Source of the DNA: Woeseiaceae bacterium
GTDB taxonomy: Bacteria; Pseudomonadota; Gammaproteobacteria; Steroidobacterales; Woeseiaceae
Reading direction: 5' to 3'
Assembly (NCBI GenBank): GCA_021773035.1
Contig: JAJFKU010000059.1
Coordinates: 1 to 64,000, forward strand
Length of the DNA: 64,000 bases
Positions 16,939 through 25,160 of this stretch are shown here, one piece after another. The stretch's first letter is position 1. Each line of letters starts with the position of its first letter. The translations under genes and the position numbers were made by a program. A model generated the notes under the pieces. The model made no database searches. It was not told where the DNA came from and worked only from the letters and a program-made list of their open reading frames with translations.

Positions 16939-17868
16939 GTGAGAATTTTTCAGACGTTTCTGTTGGTACTCGGGCTATGCTTCGTTCAACAATCACCGGC
17001 ACTTGGTATCGACGGATCCGTGCTGGAGGTACCCATCAAGATACACAACGGAGAGGCCGTCAAGCTCAATGATCTTATCGGGAAGAAACCGATTTATCTC
17101 AAGTTCCGGGCCAGTTGGTGCGTTCCCTGTCGTGAGCAAATGCCTCACCTGGAAAACATTTATCAGGATTATGGCGACGCTCTTGAAATAATTTCCGTCA
17201 ACATCTGGATCAATGAGACAGAACAAGCGCTATCGGCCACAAGAGGTGAGTTCGGCCTCACGGTACCGATCGCGATCGACAAAGATGGTGCGCTTGTCCA
17301 GGCATTCGATTTTACCGGCACCCCTTACCACATTCTCATCGACCGACACGGCGACATCGTCCACAAGGGCCGCCGGGCTGACTCAGAGCTCGACCGAAAG
17401 ATTGAAATGCTGGCGGCGCGACAAAACGCCGACTTACCAGCGATTGCACTGGCACCGGCCGAATCCGAAACCGTCAATATTGCCAGCACGCCTGAGGGCG
17501 TGTCGGTATTGTTTTTCATGGCTACATGGTGCGATTGGTATCTAAAAGACAGCCGTCCTTTGATGTCAAACGCGTGTATCCAGGCTTAGCAAAATATGAA
17601 CCAGGTCCATAAGCTGCTACCCGATATCACGTTGCTCGGCGTGGCGTCACGGTTGTGGACGGGTGAAAAGAAACTCCAGGAATACGTTGAGAAATATGAA
17701 GTTGCACACCCCTTCAAGATCGACGAGTCCAATAGCGCTTTTCTTGCGTTGGAGATTACGACGTTTCCAACGATAGTTGTGATGAATAACGGCAAGGAAG
17801 TATTGCGAACCTCGGATTCGGATTCCGTAAACGACGTTACTGCGATGATCCGACGACTTGATCCGTAG
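16939..17868 (+). pseudogene. two-domain TlpA-like thioredoxin protein interrupted by an in-frame TAG
   Basis: The GTG at 16939 follows TTGGAGG with 5-base spacing and begins a signal peptide (VRIFQTFLLVLGLCFVQQSP). The first thioredoxin domain has the CxxC site RASWCVPCREQMP. A second domain starts at VLFFMATWCDWYLKDSRP, but the frame hits TAG at 17587-17589. The same frame then resumes with QNMNQVHKLLPDITLLGV and completes the domain by 17868. The break is therefore a single nonsense codon, not a frameshift. A 216-residue one-domain product could still function; an in-frame restart at ATG 17596 would give only the rest of domain two. Confidence 0.8.
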
Positions 17869-17992
17869 TCGATCTGTATTCCAATACGCGGGGCTGACAC
17901 GGCCGAGCGTGTCCTCCGCGACTACGACAAGGAAATTTGAACAGCTTGCGCTCGGTACCTTTGTAAACAACCCATCAACACAGGAGACATTC

Positions 17993-18457
17993 ATGCAGCG
18001 CAGAATGAACATTGCTGAACTCACACCCAAGCTTTATCACGCCGTCGCTTCGCTCGACGGGGCGGTCAAAAAGTCCAGTATCGATAGAGAACTTTTGCAC
18101 CTCGTTAACCTGCGGGCTTCTCAAATCAACGGATGCGCGTTCTGCGTTGATCTTCATGTGAAGGAAGCGTTGGCCGATGGTCTGGACCCCCAGGTGTTGC
18201 ATCTGGTTGCGGCGTGGAAGGAATCGCCGTTTTTCACCGAGAGAGATCGAGCCGCCCTCGAATGGACAGAAAGCGTTACCCTCGTCGCTCAGTCGGGAGT
18301 TCCCGATGCGGCGTTTGAGAGTGCGCGCGCCGTATTCTCGGAAACCGAGATCGCTCAACTCACCGTCGCTATCGGCGCGATCAATATTCTGAACAGGCTC
18401 GCCATCAGTTCACGGATGCAGCATCCGATCCAGCAAAACACAACCGCCGCTGCATGA
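17993..18457 (+). CDS. carboxymuconolactone decarboxylase / AhpD-like family protein
   Basis: A 154-residue all-alpha AhpD-fold protein. The redox motif CAFCVDLH (Cys48, Cys51, His55) matches AhpD-type alkylhydroperoxidases, preceded by the usual LLHLVNLRASQINGC. Such proteins act in peroxide or disulfide redox cycles. AGGAGACATTC directly before ATG 17993 fixes the start. It follows the DoxX and TlpA-like genes on the same strand, consistent with a redox-stress group. Confidence 0.92.
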   Translation: MQRRMNIAELTPKLYHAVASLDGAVKKSSIDRELLHLVNLRASQINGCAFCVDLHVKEALADGLDPQVLHLVAAWKESPFFTERDRAALEWTESVTLVAQSGVPDAAFESARAVFSETEIAQLTVAIGAINILNRLAISSRMQHPIQQNTTAAA

Positions 18458-18571
18458 GCCAGACCCTGCAGAGGGGCCCCAGGACGCTTGGGTCGCAAGA
18501 GCTTCCTGGGAAGACGGCCTCTTTTGATGGGGCCAGCGCAATAGATGGTACGCAATCCGGCGCCTGCGGTA

Positions 18572-18660
18572 TCAGGGTCGAACAATGATCTTGCCTCGGG
18601 TGTGTCCGCGTCCGAGCTCGGTCAGGGCGGCTCGATTTTGCTAAGGTTTCATGAGCCCAG
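18572..18660 (-). pseudogene. zinc-type alcohol dehydrogenase/quinone reductase C-terminal scrap
   Basis: On the minus strand the frame reads ALTELGRGHTRGKIIVRP and then TGA. This is the usual end of NADPH:quinone reductase-like MDR proteins (HARGKIVL type). Just upstream a shifted frame reads GYWAHETLAK, also plausible for the family, so at least one indel separates them. No start or Rossmann domain remains. Confidence 0.45.
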
Positions 18661-19337
18661 TAACCCAGTCGCTGGATCAATTCACCGGTGAGGCCAACTC
18701 ACTAACTTTCTGTGTACTTCTTAGTTGGTCAGCAGCTTCAAGTGTCATATGTCGGTCCGGCCGACCAGTGAACCATCAAGCCGTGAGACATCGATAGCCG
18801 TATTCCCAATTCGCCAAGCCCGCGCAGAACGAGGCGACAATGTGGAATATGCTGACTTCCTGAATCGCGTTCTTGATCGTTTATTCGATGGTTGAGACGC
18901 GCCGGTAGGGAAATGTGTTCGGCTGGATCGTCTGTGTAGGAATCATCGTAGGTGTAGTGCTGTTTAATGGCCCGTAAGTAGGCGATCGGTAATCTCTCGA
19001 TTTGCACAGACACTACGAATACTCGTTTGCATCAGGCGCTAACTGCGCACTCGCATGCGGGATCCATATAGGACCAAGCCGCTACGGCATTGAGATCGAA
19101 GACGGGGCGATCGTCGCCATTCGGTTTGTTCATTCTCACTGTTTCGCCGCGGGGGGGGGCGGTGTTACGTTTCCTAGGACTACTCATCTTTTTGTCCGAG
19201 GTTTTGTAACATTTCCGATCTGAATGGTGCGCCGTTTGTCTGGGCACCAATATCTCTGTTGCAGCAGAATTTCACGGCGTACAGATGCACAACCCAAGTC
19301 GTTCGCCGTGTGAGCGCGATCTATAGCGCAACGAACT
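18661..19337. other. intergenic stretch with no recognisable gene
   Basis: About 680 bp between an MDR scrap and hipA. Short open frames exist on both strands but none has a ribosome site or family pattern I recognise. A run of nine G residues lies near 19150-19159. I see no clear promoter, terminator or RNA gene. Confidence 0.4.
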
Positions 19338-20651
19338 CTACCCGCTGGTCACCTCCAGCAATCCCGCGCGCCGTTGTGCACCGTGGATAATTGAATCGCT
19401 GATTTGACTCGGAAAATCGTTTGGCAAGTCGGCAACTACGTTGGCAATCACATGCGGCAGTTGTTCCGCCAACCCGGCTGCCACATTTCGGACTATCTCT
19501 ACAGGCAATCCGGCACTTTGAGCGGTCTGTTCGAAGTGCCTTGGCATAATGGAGTGCACTGTGTAGTGACGGTTCTTGCCGACGAACATCGCCATTTTCA
19601 TTTGGCGCCAACGAATTTGCTTCGCATCGAAATTCGGTTGGGCGGACATCACGTCGTATAACGGTGTCATCATGAAACCACCGCCCGGATTGATGAAGAT
19701 ACTGAAGTTTTTCGCATGACCGTCTGTTGCACCTAGGAGCCAGAAGACCATCTGCGCCTTGAGCACGGTAGCGATGTCTTTCTCGGGTTCGTCGCTCGCC
19801 TTAAAGAAGGTCAGCAACTCCCGAATCCCTGGACCACCGTCTGCCTGATACTTGCGAGTCGGTGGAACCGAAAGTGCCTGGCAACAGTCCTCCTGAGGAA
19901 GGCGAAGTAGTCGATTGTCCTTTGTCCATAGCCGGTCAAATCGCTCTACTGCCAGGACGCGCTGCCCTTCGAAGTCAACTATCGCAGTGTTCGCGACCGG
20001 TAGGCCGAGCGCTCTCATGAGCTGCATACAGAAGTGCTCGTTCTCAACACTTTGCGTTAGATCAATGCCATCGCCCCGCATACCTATCTGCGGCTTTAGA
20101 ATGTGGGTCGTTGCCGTGCTACCGCGTGGCAGATGCCAATCGTCATCCAGGAGTAGTAGCGCCGTCTTGTGCTGTGCGCCGGCGATTGAGATACGGAAGT
20201 CCTCGTCGTCGGCTATACCGAGGGGTGCTCGATTCAGCTCGCTAATGATGTGAGCGATACTACGATTATCTATCGGTTCTCCGTCTACCTCCCCTGTCTG
20301 ACCCGGCTCTACGCCTTCCGGCAGGAATTGCAGGGCGCCGACACAGTCGCGACCGATTTCGGCTAGCAGGCTGTACGCGTCGGTGCCCTTTGCGCCAGAG
20401 TGCTCGGCGACTCTGTGACGAATTTCGCTGTTGTCCGGAAGCAGGTTGTCGAATACGGCCGTGACTATTTCACCGATATACCGGTCTTCCCGTAGTGGCA
20501 TCGACAATGACACTGGAAAGGTGTTCTCCCAGGCGAGCCACGACAGGTCGTACGTAAAGTCGATCGCCCCTGATGTTTTTTTCTTCAATTGGCCAACGAG
20601 TCGACCGTTTAGGTAAACCTGCAGTGGTATGTGTGTGCGCTTACGTGCCAT
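19338..20651 (-). CDS. hipA: HipA-family serine/threonine kinase toxin
   Basis: A 437-residue HipA protein. In E. coli HipA phosphorylates glutamyl-tRNA synthetase and induces growth arrest or persistence. The N-subdomain (VYLNGRLVGQL, FPVSLSMPLREDRY) is complete. The ATP-binding loop region lies in ISIAGAQHKTALLL, the regulatory Ser of HipA being replaced by Ala in this loop's usual SxxG position. The catalytic loop is GATDGHAKNFSIF and the metal-binding segment PLYDVMSAQPN. Its ATG overlaps the hipB stop (TGATG), giving the classical antitoxin-first operon. Confidence 0.95.
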   Translation of the reverse strand: MARKRTHIPLQVYLNGRLVGQLKKKTSGAIDFTYDLSWLAWENTFPVSLSMPLREDRYIGEIVTAVFDNLLPDNSEIRHRVAEHSGAKGTDAYSLLAEIGRDCVGALQFLPEGVEPGQTGEVDGEPIDNRSIAHIISELNRAPLGIADDEDFRISIAGAQHKTALLLLDDDWHLPRGSTATTHILKPQIGMRGDGIDLTQSVENEHFCMQLMRALGLPVANTAIVDFEGQRVLAVERFDRLWTKDNRLLRLPQEDCCQALSVPPTRKYQADGGPGIRELLTFFKASDEPEKDIATVLKAQMVFWLLGATDGHAKNFSIFINPGGGFMMTPLYDVMSAQPNFDAKQIRWRQMKMAMFVGKNRHYTVHSIMPRHFEQTAQSAGLPVEIVRNVAAGLAEQLPHVIANVVADLPNDFPSQISDSIIHGAQRRAGLLEVTSG

Positions 20652-20902
20652 CAGAACATAGACTCGATGTCTTCTTTCGAGGTCTTCTTCCGCTCGGTGA
20701 TAACGAGCTGGAGATCGAGAGCGGTGAGGGCATCAAGCAGTGTTCGCAACTGAGTTGCCGGCTCGCCCTTTTCCAGTTTTGATATTGTGGCTTGTCGTAG
20801 GCCGATCTTGCCCCCAAGTTCCTCCTGTGTAAGCCCCTGCCTGCGGCGTTCTCGGCGAACGACGGCGCCAGCTTGTTTTTCCGTGCGGGCGATCTGCTTC
20901 AT
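20651..20902 (-). CDS. hipB: HipB-family antitoxin, XRE helix-turn-helix
   Basis: An 83-residue XRE-type DNA-binding protein with the helix-turn-helix LTQEELGGKIGLRQATISKL at residues 25-44. It neutralises HipA and represses the operon. The C-terminus TSKEDIESMF is the kind of short tail that contacts HipA. Directly upstream are three matching 18-bp palindromes, its likely operators. Confidence 0.93.
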   Translation of the reverse strand: MKQIARTEKQAGAVVRRERRRQGLTQEELGGKIGLRQATISKLEKGEPATQLRTLLDALTALDLQLVITERKKTSKEDIESMF

Positions 20903-20926
20903 GATCCAATCACCTTTTCTTTAGTT

Positions 20927-20998
20927 TATGCGCGAATCCGTATAAATATACTTTATACGCGAATGCGTATAACTTGTAAATATACGCGAACGCGTATA
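20927..20998. promoter_or_regulatory. three HipB operators at exact 27-bp spacing
   Basis: Sites at 20927-20944 (TATGCGCGAATCCGTATA), 20954-20971 (TATACGCGAATGCGTATA) and 20981-20998 (TATACGCGAACGCGTATA). The outer site is perfect or near-perfect in TATACGC...GCGTATA symmetry, and the one nearest hipB is most diverged. All start positions are 27 bp apart. They overlap the region where the hipBA promoter must lie, 25-96 bp before the hipB start. Confidence 0.85.
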
Positions 20999-21071
20999 AA
21001 GCTAACCGATAGCGATCTTCAATAGAGCAGATGCAACTTTCCCATAAACAGCCATATATGGGAGTGTTAGA

Positions 21072-21433
21072 ATGGCATCTATGAGCAAAATCATAGAGTT
21101 GCAGTCTGGTAGTCGACCCATCCCATCGATTGTAAATGGGAAAGTTCAGCCCACGCCTCCCGCTCGCCAGACCAACGCGGACCGCTGATCCAGGGAGTAC
21201 CTAACCCCAAGGAGGTGGATGACCTCATGGCGGCAGCGGGCGCTACAGGCCGTCACGGCCACCGGGATAAGACCCTGATTTTGATCGCCTATCGTCACGG
21301 CTTGCGGGTCTCAGAGCTAGTTGCCCTGCGGTGGGAGTCGATCGATCTCAAGACTGGGTTGATCCACATCAACCGGCTCAAGAATGGCGTGGCATCGACG
21401 CATCCCCTGCAAGGTATTGAGACCCTACAGTAA
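21072..21433 (+). pseudogene. tyrosine recombinase (FimB-like integrase) remnant
   Basis: The N-terminus MASMSKIIELQSGSRPIP is followed by a TGA, then SREYLT, then a frameshift, then KEVDDLMAAAGATGRHGHR and LIAYRHGLRVSELVALRW with the catalytic Arg. The copy stops after INRLKNGVASTHPLQG, so the later catalytic His, Arg and Tyr are gone. It therefore has a nonsense codon, a frameshift and a deletion. It lies 30 bp from a tRNA-Phe 3' half, as expected for an integrase beside its attachment site. Confidence 0.85.
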
Positions 21434-21464
21434 ACCATGTGACCGGTTAACACCTTGAAAAGAA

Positions 21465-21620
21465 TGGTGGCCAGGGGCGGAATCGAACCACCGACACGCG
21501 GATTTTCAGTTTGGTGGTGGGAAGCGTCTGGCTTTATTTTTCAGTAGGTTACCGGGGCGTTCGTTGCGTTTTTTGCAGTACAAAGTGGGGTTTTGCGTAG
21601 CTGATGCACGCAAAACTCAC
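21465..21620 (-). repeat. attachment-site repeat 1: tRNA-Phe 3' half plus conserved flank
   Basis: On the minus strand 21509-21465 reads as the 3' half of a tRNA-Phe gene. It starts in the anticodon loop (TGAAAA, anticodon GAA), continues through the T loop TTCGATT and ends with encoded CCA. The T stem and acceptor strand look intact. The 5' half is absent. A flank of about 110 bp on the other side (containing TTCAGTAGGTTACCGGGGCG and short ACGCA repeats) is shared with two further copies. This looks like an integrative-element end, with ACGCA as possible integrase arm sites. Confidence 0.75.
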
Positions 21621-21787
21621 GCACAGGATTTCTTATATCTGGCAACCGCTCACAGACTAGCTTCGCTGGTATGAGTTCAGCTATCTGATATAGGTAACAA
21701 CGGTTCTGCCGGGCTGTAAGCCCATCGAATATCTGAAGAATCTCTTTTACTTCACGTCAGGCGGCTACCCGCCAATGATCGTCGCTT

Positions 21788-21842
21788 AGACTGGACTTCC
21801 CACGGTATTGATGACACATCGGACCCTCAAAATGAGAGGCTT
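21788..21842 (-). repeat. IS3-type element end remnant, copy 1
   Basis: ACTGGACTTCCCACGGTATT and the following ATGACAC...CTCAAAATGAG resemble 37075-37125, where the same segment follows an IS3 transposase C-terminus. Here only the end remains and the coding tail is decayed. Confidence 0.55.
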
Positions 21843-21953
21843 GGATACGCTCCGTGATTTTTCGAGCCGAGCAGGACGAATAGAACTAGGCGGCCGACTA
21901 TACGAGTATCTCCGATAGAATCAACGCGGACGAATTCATGGGAGGGACACATT

Positions 21954-22205
21954 CGTACCGAATTGGCAGCCAAAGGAATTTCCGTGCATACCGTTAACCT
22001 GGGACCGATCGATATTGAGCTTGCCCAGGAGTTTCCGACGGACAAGGCAGATGCCTACCGAAAGGCCGAAAACATCATTGCCGGTCTGGAGCAGGACGAA
22101 GCGGCCATATTCCCCGACGAGACGGGCCGGCAGATGTTCGAGACCTGGAGGTCTGACTATCGAGAGCTGGAACGCATGGTGCATGACATGCATCACGCGG
22201 CATGA
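21954..22205 (+). pseudogene. short-chain dehydrogenase C-terminal remnant
   Basis: The frame RTELAAKGISVHTVNLGPID, then IELAQEFPTDKADAYRKAEN, matches the region after the catalytic YxxxK of SDR enzymes, where the classical form is KGIRVNxVxPGxIxT. The Rossmann fold and active site are missing. A TTG at 21963 could initiate a short product but no function is likely. A good terminator follows the stop. Confidence 0.65.
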
Positions 22206-22215
22206 AGAATACCAA

Positions 22216-22237
22216 GGCCCCGCAAAGGGGCCTTTTT
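22216..22237 (+). terminator. rho-independent terminator
   Basis: GGCCCC-GCAAA-GGGGCC forms a perfect 6-bp GC stem and is followed by five T residues, 11 bp after the SDR remnant's stop. Confidence 0.85.
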
Positions 22238-22435
22238 GGTAATGGTGGCGAGGGGCACTCGATGTTGCGTGCGTTTTGAAGTTAGGCGTCAAGGGCAACT
22301 TTATATTGCTCTGAAGCCGTTATAGTTTTCAGCGATGGCGCGCAGGCTCCTGCGAAATTTTGCTGTAGTACGATATTTTGTTCGTTGCATCCTTGAAACG
22401 CTCGCCAATAACCTGAAAAGCCAGATTTTTGTAGG

Positions 22436-23575
22436 CTAGTCGTCAGAATCCCAAAGCCGACTCTTGGAAGCAGCCCAGCGAAACTGTCCTGATAAGGCCA
22501 AGTCTTTCTCTTGATTCGAGCCAAATGTGTCACCAAACGCGAACTGAATCCAAAGCGATTCGAAAAGACGAAACTCGACACCCACCAACGCCGAACTGTA
22601 ACTGTCATCCAAGTTCCCAGTATTGTCTTCTTCGTCAACGTAGGATGCCTCGAACAACACAGCGCGCTTGTCGTCTCCCTGCCGGTATCGAATTCCTAAT
22701 ACGGATTGATCCATAACCTTGTATTGTCCGACATTCGCTGCGTCGGCCATCACCAAGTTGTCGCTGTATCTTGCGTGAGCGATAAGACTACCTGCCATTA
22801 GCGGCCTCGCGTAAGAAATCCAGAATGCGCCGCCAGACTCATCTATACTCTCCACCTCGCTGTCATGATAGGCCATGCCTAGCTGAAGCTGCTCGGCATT
22901 GATCGTGTCTTTCTCGTGCGTGTTCAGACAGCTATCGGTTGTCTCCTCGAGGATGTTCTTTCTTTCTATGGTGATGAAGTTGTTCAGCGCTTCTCGTGCC
23001 TCGTCTACGGCCACCTGATCCAAAACTGGGGTCGATATTGCGGCATCGAGGGCATTCTCCAATGGCAGTTGGATTTTATTCGCTTTGTCCGTTCCAGTTT
23101 TCAGACAACTCTCAACCCGGCGAGACGTTAACGGATCGCGCTTATCTATCGGTGTAAACGAAAAGCCGATCGCCTGTCTACTTGCACGATCCTCGTCGTC
23201 GGTACCTTTGGACTGAGAAAATGATATTGCTGTACGTGATAACCATTGATTGTGGTAGTAGTCGCCAAGGGTAATGTCAGAGCCTTTCGCCATTAGATAC
23301 GGCCTGAACTCAACTGCGATTCCTTCCTGCATATTCCCTGCATTGTCGTTGCCGAGAATAAATGCTGTCGCGAGTTCGGCAGGAGTATCGGGGTTTATGA
23401 CGTTTTGCGGTGCAATTCCCAATATGGCGAATGCTGGGCTGTCGGGTACGTCGAGATCTAGCCGGCCAACGATATCCGCGGCGGAGATATCGAGATCAGC
23501 AGGGGTCTCGGTCTGACCTGACGCAGCAAAGGATATCAACGAAAGACCACTCAGGAGGAGGCCTCTCGAGATCAC
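22436..23575 (-). CDS. exported protein, probable outer-membrane beta-barrel, family unknown
   Basis: A 379-residue protein with a signal peptide (MISRGLLLSGLSLISFAASG, cleavage near GQT). The second half has alternating hydrophobic/polar strands such as LQLGMAYHDSEVE, AFWISYARPLMAGSLIAHAR, LGIRYRQ and SALVGVEFRLFESLWIQFAF, as in small beta-barrel outer-membrane proteins. It lacks a terminal Phe. A central helical stretch with two cysteines (CLKTGT, CLNTHE) may form a periplasmic or extracellular insert. I do not recognise the family. It is the last gene of a three-gene leftward cassette and overlaps the preceding gene by 4 bp. Confidence 0.65.
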   Translation of the reverse strand: MISRGLLLSGLSLISFAASGQTETPADLDISAADIVGRLDLDVPDSPAFAILGIAPQNVINPDTPAELATAFILGNDNAGNMQEGIAVEFRPYLMAKGSDITLGDYYHNQWLSRTAISFSQSKGTDDEDRASRQAIGFSFTPIDKRDPLTSRRVESCLKTGTDKANKIQLPLENALDAAISTPVLDQVAVDEAREALNNFITIERKNILEETTDSCLNTHEKDTINAEQLQLGMAYHDSEVESIDESGGAFWISYARPLMAGSLIAHARYSDNLVMADAANVGQYKVMDQSVLGIRYRQGDDKRAVLFEASYVDEEDNTGNLDDSYSSALVGVEFRLFESLWIQFAFGDTFGSNQEKDLALSGQFRWAASKSRLWDSDD

Positions 23576-23985
23576 GTCATTATCCTCAACGGAACAAATA
23601 CGCCGAATGATTTGGTTCTTTCTCCGCTCTTTGTTCCTAACTTACCCGTTTCGTTAAAGAGCATGTCGGGTTCATAGTCAGCCTGACGAATTTCGACACG
23701 CAGAGAGTACGTCTGACTACTCGCTGATACGTTGAATAAGTCAACGAAAACTCTGAGGATATTGCCGCCCTGCTGCTGAAACTGGGGAATGGAATACAAA
23801 TCCGGCGTTCCCGGATCATTGGGCGACGAAGGGATGTTTGTACCTTCCTCTTCCCAGCGATCGGTATGTTCCGTCTTCTTTAGAAAATTTCGGTGAGTAT
23901 CAACAACTAACCCCTTGGTCTCAATAAATATGTACGGTGCTGCGGCATCTGGGTCAATCAAAACACCTGCGTGGACATAAAACAT
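23572..23985 (-). CDS. hypothetical beta-rich protein of the outer-membrane cassette
   Basis: A 137-residue soluble protein (MFYVHAGVLIDPDAAAPYIF) without signal peptide or membrane span. Alternating strands such as NILRVFVDLFNVSASSQTYS and LRVEIRQADYEP suggest a beta sandwich. No catalytic motif is evident. It lies 30 bp after the membrane-protein gene and overlaps the beta-barrel gene by ATGA, so the three are almost certainly made together. Function unknown. Confidence 0.6.
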   Translation of the reverse strand: MFYVHAGVLIDPDAAAPYIFIETKGLVVDTHRNFLKKTEHTDRWEEEGTNIPSSPNDPGTPDLYSIPQFQQQGGNILRVFVDLFNVSASSQTYSLRVEIRQADYEPDMLFNETGKLGTKSGERTKSFGVFVPLRIMT

Positions 23986-24015
23986 CGCTGAGCTCCCAAT
24001 ATTGGTTCGAATACC

Positions 24016-24570
24016 TTACTGACCTTGATCATCGGGCAGGCCACTCTGATCGTCATTCGGTGGGTCTTTCGTATCGGCCGACTTCGCGAGCTTTGCACTG
24101 GCGGCGACCAAAACAGATGCAAGAAACAGCGCAATGACCATCCTCGTTGCATCGTCTACTGACGGCGCAACAGCATCAAGCGCTGTGATTCTCTGCAGCA
24201 TAGTCCACGCGACGAATGCGAATGGTGGGATGCACGCTCTGATGAAGTCGTATTTGTCACGAAGCTTTTTTTCTCTCGAAAAGTAGTAGAGCAGTACACT
24301 AAAGAGAATGAGTCCGAAAAAGGAATATTGCAGTAACTCCGGATTTAAGATAGATGTTGTGGCTGGAGACGTTCCCACGCCCGCTACCTTTTCTGTCGTG
24401 TAACTGATAATTGCTGCGTGCAGCACAAGCACCTCCGCCGGCACTAATGCGGCAGTGGCGTCGACGAATCGACTAACGCCGGGCGCTGCCTCTTTTTCAC
24501 TCTTTTCTTTCGGCGAAGCGTCGCGCCGGTTGGTAGGTGCTGCGTATGCGAAAGTACTCATTGTTGACAC
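24016..24570 (-). CDS. hypothetical inner-membrane protein of the outer-membrane cassette
   Basis: A 184-residue protein with a charged, Lys/Glu-rich N-terminus (RRDASPKEKSEKEAAPG), then about four membrane segments: FVDATAALVPAEVLVLHAAI, LLQYSFFGLILFSVLLYYF, FIRACIPPFAFVAWTML and MVIALFLASVLVAASAKLA. It has an acidic, Pro-rich tail. I do not recognise the family. The phrase VDATAALVPAEVL and the topology may define a new small family. First gene of the cassette. Confidence 0.6.
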   Translation of the reverse strand: MSTMSTFAYAAPTNRRDASPKEKSEKEAAPGVSRFVDATAALVPAEVLVLHAAIISYTTEKVAGVGTSPATTSILNPELLQYSFFGLILFSVLLYYFSREKKLRDKYDFIRACIPPFAFVAWTMLQRITALDAVAPSVDDATRMVIALFLASVLVAASAKLAKSADTKDPPNDDQSGLPDDQGQ

Positions 24571-25160
24571 TTCTTGCTGTTGGTAGCCGAACAGAGTTCT
24601 TTATCTCAGCCTATTTCCGAAATTCCCCTTTATACAAAGCAAAACTAGGCTGTCTGTTCAGCTGAGCTGGGTATCGCGTTGATGCGCGATTTTTTTGTCT
24701 GCTATTCCGTTGTGAACACGACTTATGACGCTAGATAAAGGCTATTTAGAATATATAGACCATATTTGAGGGGTTCGCCACAAAGACACTGACTTTTGGT
24801 TGAAATAGCCCGCATGTAAATGACGACAGGGCGTTAAATGCCCGCCACGGGCGGACCCGAATCACCAACACGAGGGTTTTCAGTTCGATCGGTGCCTACC
24901 TCTGGCTATATTTTTCAATAGGTCGCCGGGGCGTTCGTTGCACATTCGCACTATTTTGCGGGGCTAAGACACGCAAATATCACGAACTGCATGTTGGGAA
25001 TACTGCGAGTGAGTGATTTGCTGCTGCAGTTACTGTTCCCGATGCGACCCAGTCTTATTGGCCCAAGAGTTTCTCTCGTGGGCCTCGATTAGTGAATCTG
25101 GTCTTTCGCGGAAGCAGTCTTCAGCGCTCAACGGGTTCCGCCTATATTTGACATCTGCGA
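24571..25160. other. intergenic region holding attachment-site repeat 2
   Basis: About 590 bp between two cassettes. It contains the second tRNA-Phe-like repeat and presumably the promoter of the 24.5-kb cassette near 24600-24700. No open frame with a convincing start was found. Confidence 0.5.
24838..24985 (-). repeat. attachment-site repeat 2, diverged tRNA-Phe 3' half plus flank
   Basis: The segment 24838-24883 aligns with the tRNA-Phe half of repeat 1 (shared pieces include GGGCGGA, CACCAACACG and TTTTCAG), but the stems are broken. The flank TTTTTCAATAGGTCGCCGGG and GCGTTCGTTG is well conserved, ending in ACGCAAATATCACG. The orientation is the same as repeats 1 and 3. Confidence 0.7.

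Noticed and set aside
17587..17589. TAG as a pyrrolysine or selenocysteine-like recoding site
   Set aside because: No pylRS, tRNA-Pyl or SECIS-like structure is seen, and thioredoxin proteins of this type do not use it. A nonsense mutation is simpler.
18738..19013. 91-residue minus-strand open frame
   Set aside because: No recognised family or start signal. A piece (GLGELGIRLSMSHG) looks protein-like but is not enough.
22241..22262. Fourth tRNA-like fragment (TGGTGGCGAGGGGCACTCGA)
   Set aside because: It resembles the acceptor end of repeat 1 for about 13 bases but then diverges, and the conserved flank is missing. Too short to claim.
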